Positions 12,165-23,620 of a stretch of 64,000 nt of DNA are shown piece by piece. Origin of the DNA: Chaetoderma sp. LZ-2023a (lineage: Eukaryota > Mollusca > Caudofoveata > Chaetodermatida > Chaetodermatidae). The first letter of the stretch is position 1, and the number at the start of each line of letters is the position of its first letter. The position numbers and the translations under genes are program-made. Under the pieces are notes generated by a model, which was not told the DNA's origin, did no database searches, and saw only the letters and a program-made list of their open reading frames with translations. Location: the NCBI GenBank assembly GCA_034401795.1, contig CM067363.1, positions 25,052,714 to 25,116,713 of the forward strand, in the 5' to 3' direction.

Positions 12165-13660
12165 TTGAAGCCCAGAGAACATACACTGAAGACAAAAGAA
12201 AGAAATGGAACTCACTGCCTCCTGACCCACGGAAATAAAGGGGTTGTGACAGCGATTTTACTGCTGTTCACAAAGAGGTCAGGCATTCAATTGCCAATGG
12301 TAATACTATGCGCTCTGTGTAAAAAAGCCAGACCCCCTTGCGATGCAACAAACGAAAGGGAAAACACTACGACCTACTAACAGAAAAAGGGGTTGTGACA
12401 ACGACTTTACTGTTGTACACAAAGAGGTCAGGCATTCAGTTGCCAATGGTAATACTATGCGCTCTGCGTAAAAAAGCCAGACCCCCCCATGCGACAAAAA
12501 AACGAAATGGAAAGCACTACCAGCTGGTTCACGAAAAACGGGGTTGTGACAGCGACTTTACTGTTGTACACAATGAGGTCAGGCATTCAGTTGCCAATGG
12601 TAATACTATGCGCTCTGCGTAAAAAAGCCAGACCCCCTTGCGATGCAACAAACGAAAGGGAAAACACTACGACCTACTAACAGAAAAAGGGGTTGTGACA
12701 ACGACTTTACTGTTGTACACAAAGAGGTCAGGCATTCAGTTGCCAATGGTAATACTATGCGCTCTGCGTAAAAAAGCCAGACCCCCCCATGCGACAAAAA
12801 AACGAAATGGAAAGCACTACCAGCTGGTTCACGAAAAAAGGGGTTGTGACAGCGACTTTACTGTTGTACACAATGAGGTCAGGCATTCAGTTGCCAATGG
12901 TAATACTATGCGCTCTGCGTAAAAAAGCCAGACCACCTTGCGATGCAACAAACGAAAGGGAAAACACTACGACCTACTAACAGAAAAAGGGGTTGTGACA
13001 ACGACTTTACTGTTGTACACAAAGAGGTCAGGCATTCAGTTGCCAATGGTAATACTATGCGCTCTGCGTAAAAAAGCCAGAACCCCCCCCCCATGCGACA
13101 AAAAAACGAAATGGAAAGCACTACCAGCTGGTTCACGAAAAAAGGGGTTGTGACAGCGACTTTACTGTTGTACACAATGAGGTCAGGCATTCAGTTGCCA
13201 ATGGTAATACTATGCGCTCTGCGTACAAAAGCCAGACCCCCTACGCGGCACGGAAAGCACTACAACCCAGCCAACAGATAAGGGGTTGTGACAGCGATTT
13301 TACTGCTGTTCACAAAGAGGTCAGGCATTCAGTTGCCAATGGTAATACTATGCGCTCTGCGTACAAAAGCTAGACCCCCTACACGACTAAAAAAGCAGCA
13401 CGGAAAGCACTACGACCCAGCTAACAGATAAGGGATTGTGACAACGATTTTACTGCTGTTTACAAAGAGGTCAGGCATTCAATTGCCAATGGTAATACTA
13501 TGCGCTCTGCGTACAAAAGCCAGACCCCCCTACACCAAGCACGAAAGAAGAAAACTGAAAAGGGACGTGATAACGATTATACTGTTGTGCACGTAGAGGT
13601 CGGGCATTCAATTGCTAGTGGTAATACTATGCACCCTGTGTACAAAAGCCACGTGACCCC
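12165..13660. repeat. Higher-order satellite: about ten 150-bp monomers in alternating A/B types
   Basis: GGGGTTGTGACA(A/G)CG starts monomers at 12240, 12389, 12540, 12689, 12840, 12989, 13144, 13282, 13432 and a diverged one at 13562. The spacing is about 149-151, then 155, 138, 150 and 130. Monomers alternate: one type carries GATGCAACAAACGAAAGGG, the other CGACAAAAAAACGAAATGG, so the repeating unit in the middle is a near-identical 300-bp dimer. The last three monomers are shorter and more diverged, as expected at an array edge. Every monomer contains AGGTCAGGCATTCA(G/A)TTGCCAATGG. Repeated ORFs of 63 and 94 residues are by-products. Confidence 0.93.
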
Positions 13661-13782
13661 CTATTCATAACAGCAAATTACATGCGGAAGGGACTGCACG
13701 ACTTCGCTACACCTGCCATTCCAATAGGACAGAAAACATCTATCATATACCGAAGATACAGTGTAAAAAGGTAAGTCTGACT

Positions 13783-13990
13783 GCATTAAGTACAAACTGA
13801 AAAACATAAGGACAGACAGTAAAAACAATACTAAAATAACTACTAATCGTCCTTCGGAAGGGACGTAAGAAGTTGGTCCCGTCTGATTAGCATTGAAGCA
13901 AATCGGACGTTAAAGAACTCATGGACTGAGGTTGGAATCCCTCAGGAAATGATACTTTTGATAGGCTTTCGGACAGGTTTGGCACATGTA
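13783..13990. repeat. Structured module with TCCTTCGGAAGG core, last copy
   Basis: AATCGTCCTTCGGAAGGGACG is followed by GTCCCGTCTGATT ... AATCGGACGTTAAAGAACTC and ATGGACTGAGGTTGGAATCC. Here the second stem is CGTCTGATT/AATCGGACG, a different sequence from copy 1 (CGTCTGC/GCAGACG) but still complementary allowing one G-U pair. Confidence 0.6.
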
Positions 13991-15199
13991 AAGGCGCAGG
14001 GGCAGTATAAAAATGGAAGTCTTTGGCCAATGGGCCAAAGCCCATTGACCCTGCCCATGATCCGTCAAAACAACTTTTGTCTGTATGTGGGTATACACAC
14101 ACCTACCTAAAAGGAGGAACTTTTGTGTGTAGCCACATACAGACAAGGGTAATATAAAAAATTTGACAGATTTGCCAAAACTGCCCTAATGGGATGCTGT
14201 TGGTCGAGTATAGATGATGAGTGGTCGGTCAGCCTGCTGATAGATATGGTGTCTGACCTGGGGAAGACTCGGCGAACGAACTGAGTTGGAGACGAGATGT
14301 GTAACCATGATGATCGGAGACTGGGGGAAAACCGCCTTCCACGCCTGATGAAAACAATGAAATACATGTACAACAGATCTACACCTTCATGATCGACATG
14401 GCCTTGCTTGAGTGATCACCATCCCTGTCGGCGTAAATGCTGAAGCTCTCCTTCACAACCAATCTGCCTGAATATGACAGAACAGCCTTCTTCGCAGCCT
14501 GCGCCTTGACTGATGACGGACAATGACTAGGCCCATCAATACCTAAAGAGCAACACTCAATCAACATATCATTTCAAACGGCAACAGGTTATAATTCTAA
14601 GTTAGTAACTCAGGTCCTCATTTCTGCACACACTAGATCTTTAGTTTCTTCTTCCCGTTTCTTATTCAGTTAATCACATGCCATTATGCTAATTTATTTC
14701 TTCTCAGTTGATAGTATTATCATTCAGTTTCATCATAATATTTTTTATTTGAAATTGTCCTGATTTCTGTTTTTGAGATTTTATTTTACAGACTGCCCTC
14801 CAGCCCCATCCCAACACCTTGAGAAATAAAGTAATTCCCCCTCCCACCCACTCCTCAACACTGCATACAACATAGACACTAGTCAACTACAATACATTAG
14901 GTAACATCAGGCAACACACTCCCAGCAAAAATTTAATTTTTCGAATTTTTTCAGTTTTAACGATTGTTTTAGCAACCCTTTGGGGAAGCATCGCAACCCT
15001 TCGGGGAAGCACCTCTCAGATTGAGTCATGGCTCAAATACATCTCGGTGTAAGCGGCCAATAAACCCACTAACTGATCTCGCCTTCTGCTTCTAACAGTG
15101 AGCCATAACACCTCTCTCTCTCTCTAACTAAACTAACCAATGCTGATTGGGCCGACTGTGTCTAATAGACATTAGCACCCAGGCATAATAACTTTTCAG
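13991..15199. other. Unassigned region with a short (CT)n run
   Basis: Minus-strand ORFs of 60-88 residues occur here (for example 14379-14567 and 14107-14373), but none has a recognisable domain or clear splice sites. Two tandem GCAACCCTT(T/C)GGGGAAGCA copies lie at about 14970-15010 and a (CT)n run at 15109-15124. I cannot support a gene. Confidence 0.4.
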
Positions 15200-15202
15200 A
15201 GT

Positions 15203-15584
15203 GCAATACCCTGGCATTCCTCGTGCGCACTCTACCTATGGCTCTCTTTTTTTAGGAGAATGGTACGCCGAAATTTGTTGTAGATGAACGCAAAATTCTG
15301 CTCTAACGTTGCTGCTAAAATTAACAGCTCAGCCGATACATAGCATCTCAGACAGACAGACAGACATTGATGTAGAAAGATCTGGTGAGGTGTTGGCAAA
15401 TTCTCTCTGTGTTTGTAGCTTGACCGTAGAGTTGAAAGACTCGTAGTGATAGCCTCCACAGGGGAATGTTACAGGCAAGCATCCGAAAGCTTCTGCAAGT
15501 AGTGTCTGTAACAGCTAACACTGATCTAACTCAAAGTTGTGGCAATTCAGGTCTGGTCCGCAATACTCTGGCATTCCTCGTGCG
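15203..15584. repeat. 25-bp direct repeat pair, 357 bp apart
   Basis: GCAATACCCTGGCATTCCTC at 15203 recurs with one change at 15560; both continue GTGCG and are followed by CTACCT. They may be parts of a diverged tandem unit. No coding meaning is seen. Confidence 0.6.
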
Positions 15585-16426
15585 TGGGCCTACCTCGAAT
15601 GTGTTCAACAGGCAGACCATGTGGACATCGGTACGGTGTACATGATCTGGTGTGTGAATACAGTCACGAGAAGAGAGTAGTTCTTTCGTAAGACTGACGT
15701 GGATATGGTAGGAATCGCACCGCTATTGTAGACTGTTTGCAAAGCAACAGTGTGCAATATTGTGTCTGTTTACAGACCGCTAGATTCCACAATATCCTAC
15801 ATAGTACAATACCAACGAACTAACGTTTGCTGTTCTGTTTCCTTTTAGCTGTTAAAACACCATGTTAATATTTTTGACGATGGAACATCATCTACACAAA
15901 TTCGGTTTGTTTTATACATTGGTTTAGCTATCATAGCTCACGCTCCTCAAGACAACATTATACTCATGATCATAGTAGTAGAAGAGAGAAACCGTACACA
16001 GTAGGACATGATCACACATACACATTACACACACAAACATACGAACAAACATTCAATTAATCTAGCATACAAAACACACCATCTACAACTCAAAAAGCTA
16101 GCTGATCACATTAAATAACGCACATAGTCCTATGCTCATACACACAGATTAGCACAAATATTTCTCTCTAAAAAATACATGGCCATGCATATTTTTGCTT
16201 AGACCAGACGAAACGGATTATCGTTCGTCCTGGGGTGATTTCAACAAAATTACAGCGTCACTAGGACTTGAAATCACCAACAGACCCCATTGACAGCATA
16301 CAAAAGTTAACCAGTTGTTGTCAAGATACACACAAGTATATTTGTATGTGTGTGAATTTTGCAAGAACATTAGCACCACCGTAACATTGCTAATAACGTA
16401 GTCTTGCTCACAGGAACACTGTATCT

Positions 16427-17170
16427 GTGTATGGAATAACACCTCAGCCAAAGGCTGCAAAGCAGCATGAGGTGGGAAGCATTTGCGACACCAATGAGAC
16501 GTGTATTGGTCCGACGATAAATAATTTTGAGGCACCACCGACAGCCATGGAGCAGACAAATATTCTGGCATATCCACAGCCAAGCATGAGCGTCAATGAA
16601 TCATTTTCAATAAATCATGAACGCTTTATGGGCAGTAGTAATGATGGTTTGGTTCTGAACACCCCTAGATACAGCACCCACGAACAGAGCTCTTCTCTGC
16701 CAAGCCTGAGACGATTTGGCCTATGTAACCATGAGCAAAACACACTACCAGTTAATGCACATGGCAGGCCTTGCAGACCACCTATGGCCGACTCACAGGA
16801 ACAGGCAAGAGAAGGCCTAGAAGCCATTATCACTGTCTTAGGGGTTGAGGCAGCAATGGCCGCAATGGCGCAGTTGCTAGCTGGATATACAGATGCAGCA
16901 GCATCACAAAACCAAGCTAGCACTGATAGATTAAATATTGCAAATGCTAGTTGGATGGATGTTAAAATAAAGCCAGAGCCTGTCAGTAATAATGCCACAC
17001 TACTACCAGAGCTTGAAACTAGCCATGCTTTGAAGCCACTTACAGAATATTACCTGTCAGTGGGAACACCAACTCCGGCTGGTGTCAGACATGGTTGCGT
17101 TCCAGCGCATGTGGCAAACACTGGTGTGGATGAAATTAGTGCTCCAATCGGTGGCAGCCGGGCCGGAAAA
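16427..17170 (+). CDS. Unrecognised ORF, about 248 residues before repeat sequence
   Basis: A long open frame with mixed, non-repetitive composition (Ser/Thr/Asn/Pro-rich, then an Ala-rich helix around residues 130-165: LGVEAAMAAMAQLL). A VKIKPEP segment at about residue 183 resembles a SUMO consensus. The frame stays open beyond 17170 only because it runs into a CATATGGG-rich repeat, so the true end is unknown. LINE sequence follows at about 17.35 kb, so it may be the ORF1 of that element or a captured host exon. No acceptor or promoter was identified and no family is recognised. Confidence 0.4.
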
Positions 17171-17177
17171 GCTTCAA

Positions 17178-17345
17178 TATATATCTATGTAGCCCATATG
17201 GCATTTCCCACATGGGGCCCATATGGGCCGTGGGTGCAGAAGCGGCATGAGCCCACATGGGCTAGCCCAGATGGGCCCCATATGGGAACACATATGGGTC
17301 CCATATGTAAATGTTATCTGGGACCGGCCCATGTTGCGTATGTAC
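17178..17345. repeat. CATATGGGCC-rich palindromic block
   Basis: About 165 bases built from variants of CCATATGGG and CCCATATGG (at least six), with GGGCCCATATGGGCC forming a perfect palindrome near 17213. The block interrupts the upstream ORF and abuts the LINE fragment. It may be a foldback element or a slipped minisatellite. Confidence 0.6.
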
Positions 17346-18015
17346 TATATGGTTGCTTGGATGCCTAACAAGAAATCTAAGATCATGCCCAATATCCGTC
17401 AAAGAACGTGCCTACCAATCGCTGGTCAGATCAAAAATTGAATATGCTTCAACAATCTGGGATCCACCAACATGTGACCTGAAAAACCAACTTGAAGCCA
17501 TTCAAAGGAAGGCTGCAAGGTTTGTACTGGGTCGCCCAGTGTACCTCTATCCGAGGGAGATGTGTCTCAGCAATGATGAACCACAGGCCTTTGAACTTTC
17601 GTCTATCCGTCCCTCTACCACACATCCCCCCTACTATACATAATATTATATATAGTAGGGGGGGGAGATATGTGGTAGAGGGGTGGATGGACGAAAATTC
17701 AAAGGCCTGTGGATGAACCGACTGGGATGGGAAAGCCTTGCACAACGGCGAATGAACGCCAATGCCATCTTCATGTACAAGATCCTGCATGGGCAAGTAG
17801 CTATACCAACGGAATACCATCATAAGTGGGCCAACGTAAACACCACCAGACACAGTCACCCACTGAAGCTACAGCCATATCAGACAACAGTTAGCCAGTA
17901 CCATAGCTCATTTCTACCGAGAACTGTACCAATATGGAACAACCTGGCTGAAGAAACAATCGCCGCCACGGATGTAGAGATATTTAAAAACTACATCCTT
18001 GAGACGACATTCTAA
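17346..18015 (+). pseudogene. CR1/Jockey-type LINE reverse transcriptase C-terminus, interrupted by a MITE
   Basis: Reading segments SVKERAYQSLVRSKIEYAST, EAIQRKAARFVLG and, after the insertion, MNRLGWESLAQRRM then VPIWNNLAEETIAA match the end of CR1-like ORF2 proteins (thumb region and tail), stopping at TAA 18013-18015. A frameshift lies near 17535. A 130-bp MITE splits the protein at 17582-17711; dropping the MITE and one target copy gives an uninterrupted SAMMNRLGW. The catalytic reverse transcriptase core is absent, so the copy is 5'-truncated. Confidence 0.75.
17582..17711. mobile_element. 130-bp foldback MITE with 7-bp target duplication
   Basis: The ends are CACAGGCCTTTGAA and TTCAAAGGCCTGTG, and nearly the whole element is one inverted repeat (CTCTACCACACATCCCCCCTA against the GGGGGGGAGATATGTGGTAGAG side) around a TATATA centre. 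It is flanked by GATGAAC at 17575-17581 and 17712-17718. A half copy with the same arm lies at 40043-40117. Confidence 0.9.
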
Positions 18016-18171
18016 GACCGAACGAGATGATGTAAATGGTGTACATACAGTTTTTAAATGGATCAATGGATAATTTTAATCTTGCGGACGGTGAAACTCA
18101 GCCATGTTTACGAGGCCCGCACCTAGGCGCGGTTAATTGGGATTTTGCTTAGTATTCTTACAGATACAGTG

Positions 18172-18361
18172 AGTCTTTGGATACTTATACTTATCATATA
18201 CTACCTTGATAGGCCACTTAGCCTGTAGGTAGATAATACAGTAAATGCATTGCACCGTATAAGTTTAGTCTTTGGATACTTATACTTATCATATACTACC
18301 TTGATAGGCCACTTAGCCTGTAGGTAGATAATACAGTAAATGCATTGCACCTTATAAGTTT
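18172..18361. repeat. 95-bp tandem duplication
   Basis: AGTCTTTGGATACTTATACT starts at 18172 and again at 18267. The two copies differ at about one base (CACCGTATAAG against CACCTTATAAG), so the duplication is recent. It lies directly after the LINE fragment. Confidence 0.95.
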
Positions 18362-18432
18362 CTAAGATAGGCAATGTTTACTGCAGAGCACCTGTTGTGC
18401 ATAGGTTCTTGTATATACCAAAAGGTAGTCCA

Positions 18433-18990
18433 CTATATATCTAATTGGTTTTTAAAGCTATTTAAGCTTGGGGAATTTACGACAGTTTCAGGTAACCCAT
18501 TCCAGTTGTTGGTGATACGAATTGAAAAGAAATGCTGTCTTATGGTTTTATTTGCCCGCTTTTTGGATAATTTCAGGCTATGACCACGGGTTTTGGCTTT
18601 GTTATCTAATTCAAGATACTGGCTTTGAATATTATAAATATTATGTAGATGTTTGTATGATTCAATCATATCCCCCCTTGCACGTCGATAGTATAATGAT
18701 TGGAGCTTCAAATGTTTAAGTCTATCAGGATAGCTGCGAGATCTTAAATAAGGCTCCATTTGTGTTGCTCTTCTTTGTACAGATTCGAGGGTTTCACAAT
18801 CTTTAATGAACATGGGGCACCATGCGCCATTGCCATATTCCAGGATTGGCCTTACAAGCGAAGTGTCCAATTTTACTAATGTTGGTGCATCCAAATAGGT
18901 ATAAGATCGTCTGATTAATCCTAAAATTTTGTTAGCCTTATTTGCCTGTGTCTTACGTCCCACATATGTTTCCGTGAAAAGTAATGTCAT
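18433..18990 (-). pseudogene. LINE reverse transcriptase C-terminus (CR1/Rex1-like), minus strand
   Basis: The 185-residue frame begins inside the domain: KANKILGLIRRSYTYLD, LVKLDTSLVRPILEYGN, LESVQRRATQM and, near the end, FFSIRITNNWNGLPETVV. This is the classic tail of CR1-group ORF2 proteins after the FADD catalytic core. No endonuclease or catalytic motif is present, so it is a 5'-truncated insertion. It ends with a stop at 18433. Confidence 0.8.
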
Positions 18991-19079
18991 ATGCCTGTAT
19001 GTTGAACAGCGTTTGTCAATGTGTTTGTATCATTATGTACTCTGTATTAGTGTTGGGAATTGTTACTATTTTTGTGATC

Positions 19080-19370
19080 GATGATTGGTTTCATATACTA
19101 ACCAATGATCTATTAATGATTGATGATAACAGGTTCTCATTTTCACCCATTTTGAACGCAATAATTATAGCATGTTCAAGGATAATTACCCCCTACAAAT
19201 CAAGTCGCACGCAAGACAGATTCTTAATAATTCAAGAAATAATCTGCTGGGTATTTTTAAATTGGTTTGACTGGAGGCTGTTGCTGCAAAAATACTCAAC
19301 ATGTTATTGGTTTTTATATACTAACCAATGATCAATTAATGATTGATGATAACAGGTTCTCAATTTTACT
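19080..19370. repeat. Direct repeat of about 65 bp, offset 221 bp
   Basis: GATTGGTTTCATATACTAACC at 19083 and TATTGGTTTTTATATACTAACC at 19304 both continue with ATTAATGATTGATGATAACA and GGTTCTCA. A foldback-like fragment (GGTTTGACTGGAGGCTGTTG) lies between, so the pair may bracket an inserted element or be two units of a tandem repeat. Confidence 0.6.
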
Positions 19371-19601
19371 TTTAGTAACTCACCCACAATTCTTATTTAT
19401 TGCAATTTGACACTTGACCCATCTCATCCAGTGTATGCACTGGTTAGATGGTGTTATATACAATTAAATCACGATAATAACCAATATTACAGCCAAATAG
19501 AGAAATCTATTCAGTCCTCCAAATGACCCCAATAACCTCCATCTCTACAGTAGTTCCCTTGCCTTATTTCCTCCCTGTCCATATTCCCACTAACCTGACC
19601 C

Positions 19602-19985
19602 ATGCCCACTAAATTCCCTTGCTCATCCTGTAGGAAACCTGTTAAGAATAATCAGAACGCACTATTATGTGACTTATGTAGCACATGGATTCATCTAAGT
19701 TGCTCCAAATTAACAACATCTGACTATCGCAACCTCGAAGCTGACGACACCTGCTGGTGGTGTACCAACTGCAATAAGTCACTTTTCCCGTACAATCATT
19801 ACAATGACAATACAGACTTCACACTGGCTGTTCTAAATCCATACTATAACCCTACTACCACTGAGTCTACTGACGACAAAAACCCCACTCTAAACCCATT
19901 CGAATTATTCCTATCCCAATTTAACCATGCTGATACTAGAAATGATCTAAATATATCTGCACCAACCTGTGAATACATTCAATGA
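19602..19985 (+). pseudogene. LINE ORF1-like PHD zinc finger
   Basis: Starts MPTKFPCSSCRKPV and contains a C4HC3 PHD-type pattern: CSSC, then CDLC, WIHLSC with His, then CWWCTNC near residue 50. PHD domains of this kind occur at the start of CR1/L2-type LINE proteins. An Asn/Thr-rich linker follows. The frame shifts near 19970 and continues as the endonuclease (LFINMQSLMGNIVKLHHLLD). This is the 5' coding part of the LINE extending to 22736. Confidence 0.75.
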
Positions 19986-22736
19986 CAATCTACTAGGAAA
20001 CAAAGAACACATAGCCTTCTCACTTCTATTTATCAACATGCAATCTCTCATGGGGAACATCGTCAAGTTACACCATCTCCTAGATATGAGTGCACATGAA
20101 TTTGGAATTATGAGACATTTATACATGCAAATTCACCTACTAACCTTATCAATATAAAGAGCTACACATTTGTTGAAAAGCACAAAACCACGGCCAGGGG
20201 AGGTGGTGTAGGCATGTATGTTAAAGAAAATGTCCAATTCATTGAGCGAGATGACGTTTCTAATATTGAAGAACATATTCAAACAATGTTTATTGAAATT
20301 CAAACACCGAAAGGAAAAAACAAAATTGTAGGTACAATTTATAAATCACCTAAAGGCGATAAGGAAAGTCTTATTAAACTATTAGGAAAAACTTTGGCAA
20401 CTATTCAAAAGGAAAACAAAACTGTCTACCTCATGGGTGACTACAATATTGACCTGATGAGACAAACTAGCTTTCATACACAAAACTTTATAAACTTAGT
20501 AAATGCTCATTCATTCTACCCAACCATTACAAAACCGACTAGAATAGGTGATGTTTCGGCCACAATTATTGAAAATATATTCAGCAATAACATTAACTTC
20601 AGTAATAAATCGGAGGTAGGAATTCTCATTACTGACACGTCAGACCACCTACCAATTTTTATTCTCCAAAGACAGCTGACCTGCACAAAGACATTCAAAT
20701 ATGAAAAAATTCAATGCAGAGAAATAAATCAGGTCAATATTGAACAATTTAAAAAATACATGTCTGAGGTGGATTGGCATGCAGTAACAGACATACAGTG
20801 CTGCGAAAGTGCCTACACCAAGTTCCATGAAATTTGCACGCACGTCTTCGAAAACAGCTTTCCCGTGAAAGAAAAGAAGAAATTTAAACACAACCCGACT
20901 AAACCATGGATAACAACTGGACTGACAACTGCCTGTCATAAAAAACAATCTTTATTTGACGTTTATCAAATGTCAAACAAAGCATAATGAACAGAAATTC
21001 AAGAAATACAGAAACAAGTTGGACCAAATAATCAAAACAGCAAAAAAAAATTACTACCATAACAAATTTGAACTATGCAAGAATGACATAAATGAAACAT
21101 GGAAAATAATTAAATCACTTTTGAATAAAAATAACCGCAAAGCGCAACAAACACAATTTCTTTATAATAACAAGATAATAACTGATAATTTAGAAATTGC
21201 AACAGGATTCAATGACTATTTTGTTAATATAGGTCCAACACTTTCAGATAAAATCAAATCAACATCCTCTAATAAATATAGTGATTATCTCACAGGCGAC
21301 TATGAATCCTCTTTTTTCGCTAACCCAGTCACAAATGAAGAAATTTTTATCATTCTTAACAAACTAAATCCTGCAAAAAGTGCTGGCTTGGATGGTTTCA
21401 AGTGGAGTATTTTCAAACACTGCACGTTAGCGCTACTAATACCCCTTAACCACATCTGTAACTTATCTTTCACTCAAGGCATATTTCCATCAAAATTAAA
21501 AGCAGCACGAGTAACACCTATATACAAAGCAAAGGATTCATCTAATTTCACAAACTATAGACCTGTCTCAATACTTCCACTTTTCTCCAAATTAATGGAA
21601 CGACTTATGTACAATCGGCTTATCAGCTACTTGGATAAAAAGTCAATCCTCTATATCCCACAATACGGATTCCGTGAAAAACATTCAACAATGCTCCCAC
21701 TAATTGAAATGACAGAAAAAATAATAGAATCAATTGAAAAGAAAAAGCACATAATAGCAATTTTTTGGATCTTTCAAAAGCTTTCGACACTATCAATCAT
21801 AAAATCCTACTAGAAAAACTTGCCCATTATGGAATCCGAGGAAGTGCACTCATCTGGTTTGAAAGTTATCTAAGTGACAGAACGCAATGTGTGCAATTCA
21901 ATGCAACTTGCTCTGAAAATAGGAGACTAACTTGCGGTCTCCCTCAGCGGTCCATCCTTGGCCCTCTGCTGTTCCTCTTGTATATGAACGATCTGCCTAA
22001 CATATGCAAACATATGTCACTAATACTATTTGCTGATGACACCAATGCCTTTTGCTCTGACGAAGACATAGCTACATTATATAAAAATGTAAATACGGAA
22101 ATGGAAGAAATTACTAACTGGTTTTCAGTAAATAAATTATCACTAAATGTGGATAAAACAAACTATATGTTATTTTCAAAATCTAGAGAATTAATAAATA
22201 AAGAGGTTCCAAAATTGTACATTAGCAACAAGGAAATTGAAGAGGCCCCTTATGCAAAGTTCCTAGGAGTATATTTAGATAAAAACTTGACCTGGGCCAA
22301 ACAAATCGAAACAGTTACTGCAAAAGTAGCAAGAGGAATAGGTGTCATCCATAGACTAAAACCATATATGACACAGGCCATGGTTAAAACACTGTACAGC
22401 ACCTTGATCCTCCCGCACCTCACTTATTGCAACGCTGTTTGGACTAACACCTACAAAAACAGAATATCCAAAATTCAGTCTCCAAAAAAAAAAAGCATCA
22501 AACTATTTTCTAGGCCAGCAGAGGGCCAAGACATGTTCAAAGCAGAAAAATTTCTTAAGCTCACCGACATAGGAAAATCTCAAATGCTAACTATTGTCAA
22601 AGACTTCCACCACGACACTTTACCCAAATCTATAGCCCCCTTCTTTATAAACAATATTAACATCCACCAACATAACACTAGAAGCAGACATAAACTACAT
22701 GAGCAATACACACGGACAGACATAGGAAAACACTGA
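19969..22736 (+). pseudogene. CR1/L2-type LINE ORF2: endonuclease and reverse transcriptase, frameshifted
   Basis: Domains in order: APE-type endonuclease (LFINMQSLMGN; GGGVGMYVKE; YLMGDYNIDL; ITKPTRI; DTSDHLPIFI) from about 20020 to 20670, linker, then reverse transcriptase ([65 protein letters not shown]) to about 22100, and a typical C-terminal thumb ([21 protein letters not shown]). The enzyme nicks DNA and copies its RNA at the nick. Breaks: frame changes near 20150 (endonuclease), 20980 and 21770 (a T run). The usual GxPQGS(V/I)LGP motif reads [10 protein letters not shown], a likely damaging change. Nearly full length but dead. Confidence 0.9.
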
Positions 22737-22934
22737 ATATCATTTGCAGCCACTAAACTATGGAACAAAACAAAACAGGAAACACGTGAAAAAATTCTAT
22801 CAACAAAATTCTGCAAGAAAACAATAAAAAAAACCACTTGATTAACACATACTAGTATTATCTAACTCATGCAGTACAGCTCAAAAATGGCCCGACTCGT
22901 CTACAAAACAAGGTAAAGAATGCTGCTACTACTG

Positions 22935-22970
<36 letters not shown>

Positions 22971-23313
22971 GTACTACTGCTACTACTACTACTACTACTA
23001 CTAGAATTATGACTAGATGACTCCACTTGCTATTATATCCAATAATAATTTCAATTACCATAGTATCAAACTACAGGACGAGCAGGAGAATGAGCACCCA
23101 TCCCCTCCATCCCCCTACCCTTGTCCAAGGATGCTCCCCATTAGCCAGCATTCTGTAAACAGTATATCATCATTATAAGTAAAAGTACCCTCCCCCAAAA
23201 ATATATAAATGTCTAATCATAGACATCCATGTATATTATTGAACTTGACTATGTTCTGGGCTTGTCTGTTACGTAACTGTCTTGTCCTTATTTACTACCC
23301 ATATGTATCACTA

Positions 23314-23358
<45 letters not shown>

Positions 23359-23360
23359 CC
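22737..23360 (+). repeat. LINE 3' region with (CTA)n and terminal (AAT)n
   Basis: After ORF2 stops, the sequence holds a (CTA)n microsatellite at 22921-23004 and ends in about 14 AAT units at 23313-23356. Short simple-repeat tails at the 3' end are usual for CR1/L2-group LINEs, so 23356 is the probable element end. Confidence 0.65.
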
Positions 23361-23620
23361 AAGTGACTAACTCTTACACACACCCTGTTACAGTATTATA
23401 TGTTGGTTCGCGGACTGAGAGAGGCCCACTCCAGGAGTTTTTCTTTCCACTGTAATGACTGACAAGATAATTGAACCAGTGGTGAACTCGGGTGTGGGTG
23501 GGGTTGGAGTGGGTTGGGAGGGTGCTTGGGGTGTGTGGAGGGGTGGTCTCCTCTTGACCCGCGAATTGACATATTTCCTTTTTGAAATTTAAACTGTTTA
23601 TGTGGATCAAGGGCCAAAGG
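23361..23620. other. Short region between LINE and hAT element
   Basis: Minus-strand frames of 78 and 108 residues overlap each other and show no domain. I see no supported gene. The 8-base target site of the hAT element follows at 23621. Confidence 0.5.

Noticed and set aside
12165-13281. Repeated 63- and 94-residue ORFs as a gene family
   Set aside because: They overlap on both strands and follow the satellite monomer period, so they are by-products of the array.
12165-13660. CRISPR-like array
   Set aside because: Monomers are contiguous 150-bp units without unique spacers, in an animal-type genome.
22867-23061. Poly-Val ORF on the minus strand
   Set aside because: Translation of the (CTA)n microsatellite.
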